This document shows, in pieces, positions 46,910 through 47,443 of a stretch of DNA of 47,443 bases. How positions within the stretch are numbered: position 1 is the first letter of the stretch; every line of letters begins with the position of its first letter. The DNA comes from Thermoactinomyces sp. DSM 45891. Lineage in GTDB: Bacteria > Bacillota > Bacilli > Thermoactinomycetales > Thermoactinomycetaceae. The DNA is taken from the NCBI RefSeq assembly GCF_900119485.1, contig NZ_FPJZ01000019.1:1-47443 (forward strand), written 5' to 3'. Under the pieces are notes generated by a model. The model was given only the letters and a program-made list of their open reading frames with translations. It had not been told where the DNA came from and did not search any database. Position numbers and translations under genes: made by a program.

Positions 46910-47443
46910 TTAAACGTCCCCTAAGATCACTTGATTCTGTTGTGGATCAACACTCGTTCTACTACTCTTCTTCTCGGTGACCCTACCTCGGATCGCAAGC
47001 TCTGGAGTAAAACTGTGATCCTTCACGAGTATTTCATCCCCCAGTCTGCATTGTTGCCCGATGAGTCTTTCTAGTAGGAGAACACTCATCTGATAGGTTA
47101 CTTTCGGTCTACTCCTTTTATCGAGTTCCTTTACTGTGTTCTGATAGAGTTCAGCAGGATTCGTAGCCGATTCATCTTTGTAGACTCCAAATATATGCTT
47201 GCCATTTCGCCTCCAACGCTGTAGAGATTCGATACTCCCAACCCAGTCTTCATTCTTTTCATACTTGAAATTACCTGGAGGAGTATAGTCTTGAAATGTG
47301 AGGATACTCCCATCACCCTCATCCTTCCCGATACCAATTAGGGCCGTTACCAAATCCTTCGTATCCCTCGTCCTCTTAACCTCTACTAGATCCCGTCCAT
47401 AAGAGAATATCTTCCCTGTGACCTGTCCTCTTTTCCGATAGAC
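46910..47443 (-). CDS. Phage tail / minor structural protein, C-terminal part (runs off the window)
   Basis: The frame is open to the last base, giving 177 residues of the C-terminus. The stretch GKIFSYGRDLVEVKRTRDTKDLVTALIGIGK and the following KEDWVGSIESLQRW ... QCRLGDEILVKDHSFTPELAIRGRVTEKK match prophage tail/endopeptidase tail proteins (PF06605-like), which sit at the tail tip and adsorb to cells. A TTG at 47353 is not the true start because homology continues upstream. The protein stops soon after the ILGD motif, where many relatives carry further domains. Confidence 0.82.
   Translation of the reverse strand, partial: VYRKRGQVTGKIFSYGRDLVEVKRTRDTKDLVTALIGIGKDEGDGSILTFQDYTPPGNFKYEKNEDWVGSIESLQRWRRNGKHIFGVYKDESATNPAELYQNTVKELDKRSRPKVTYQMSVLLLERLIGQQCRLGDEILVKDHSFTPELAIRGRVTEKKSSRTSVDPQQNQVILGDV

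Overview
The window reads as the chromosome of a low-to-moderate GC, spore-forming member of the Bacillota (class Bacilli, Bacillales-like). Gene blocks match Bacillus subtilis neighbourhoods: tsaE-tsaB-rimI-tsaD / ydiF / rex / tatC / groESL; acpS-ydcC-alr-ndoAI-ndoA-rsb-sigB-tex; guaA beside an NCS2 purine permease. The spore cortex gene cmpA is also present. A family such as Thermoactinomycetaceae is possible but is only a guess from overall feel.

Layout. (1) 1-480: the 5' end of a 16S rRNA gene leaving leftwards, with its leader and a strong sigma-A promoter. (2) 0.5-11.8 kb: a secreted HExxH metalloprotease, a GNAT acetyltransferase, an NCS2 purine permease and guaA behind a guanine-type purine riboswitch, a CDF metal exporter, a YvbH-like PH-domain protein, groEL/groES under CIRCE control, tatC (no tatA beside it), rex, and a 5-formyl-THF cyclo-ligase. 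(3) 11.9-16.6 kb: ABC-F protein YdiF converging on the t6A operon tsaE-tsaB-rimI-tsaD, with three perfect DnaA boxes between them. (4) 16.65-17.7 kb: eleven tRNA genes in one leftward operon. (5) 18-30.2 kb: a gene of unknown function, BI-1, a beta-hydroxyacid dehydrogenase plus thioredoxin-like pair, unlisted small gene cmpA, tex, a reduced sigma-B operon (rsbU-rsbV-rsbW-sigB, without rsbR/S/T/X), ndoAI/ndoA toxin-antitoxin, alr, a LolA-like lipoprotein, acpS. (6) 30.7-36.5 kb: alkaline phosphatase with a candidate Pho box, then a potABCD polyamine importer led by a cupin-type XRE regulator.

(7) 36.5-47.4 kb is accessory. A 480-bp noncoding stretch with repeated 11-mers (ATGTGGTCAAA) may mark an element edge. 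Next comes what looks like a compact, previously undescribed RiPP locus: a 26-codon GTG-start precursor with a single Cys (40121-40201), an intercistronic hairpin, a 261-aa partner protein, a DUF692/MNIO enzyme with the full metal-ligand set, an MFS exporter and a 61-aa membrane protein. Upstream are a TPR-type XRE regulator and a second, divergent MFS protein. Then follow a small membrane protein and a secreted 245-aa protein whose six-Cys C-terminus resembles halocin C8, a bacteriocin released from a precursor whose N-terminus gives immunity. The window ends in a phage lysis module (tail protein, XhlA, phi-LC3-type holin, amidase), so the peptide genes may be cargo between a prophage lysis cassette and its attachment site.

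Basis: gene calls rest on motifs, lengths and synteny recognised by eye; no searches were run. The RiPP chemistry, bacteriocin activity and prophage-cargo idea are inferences.
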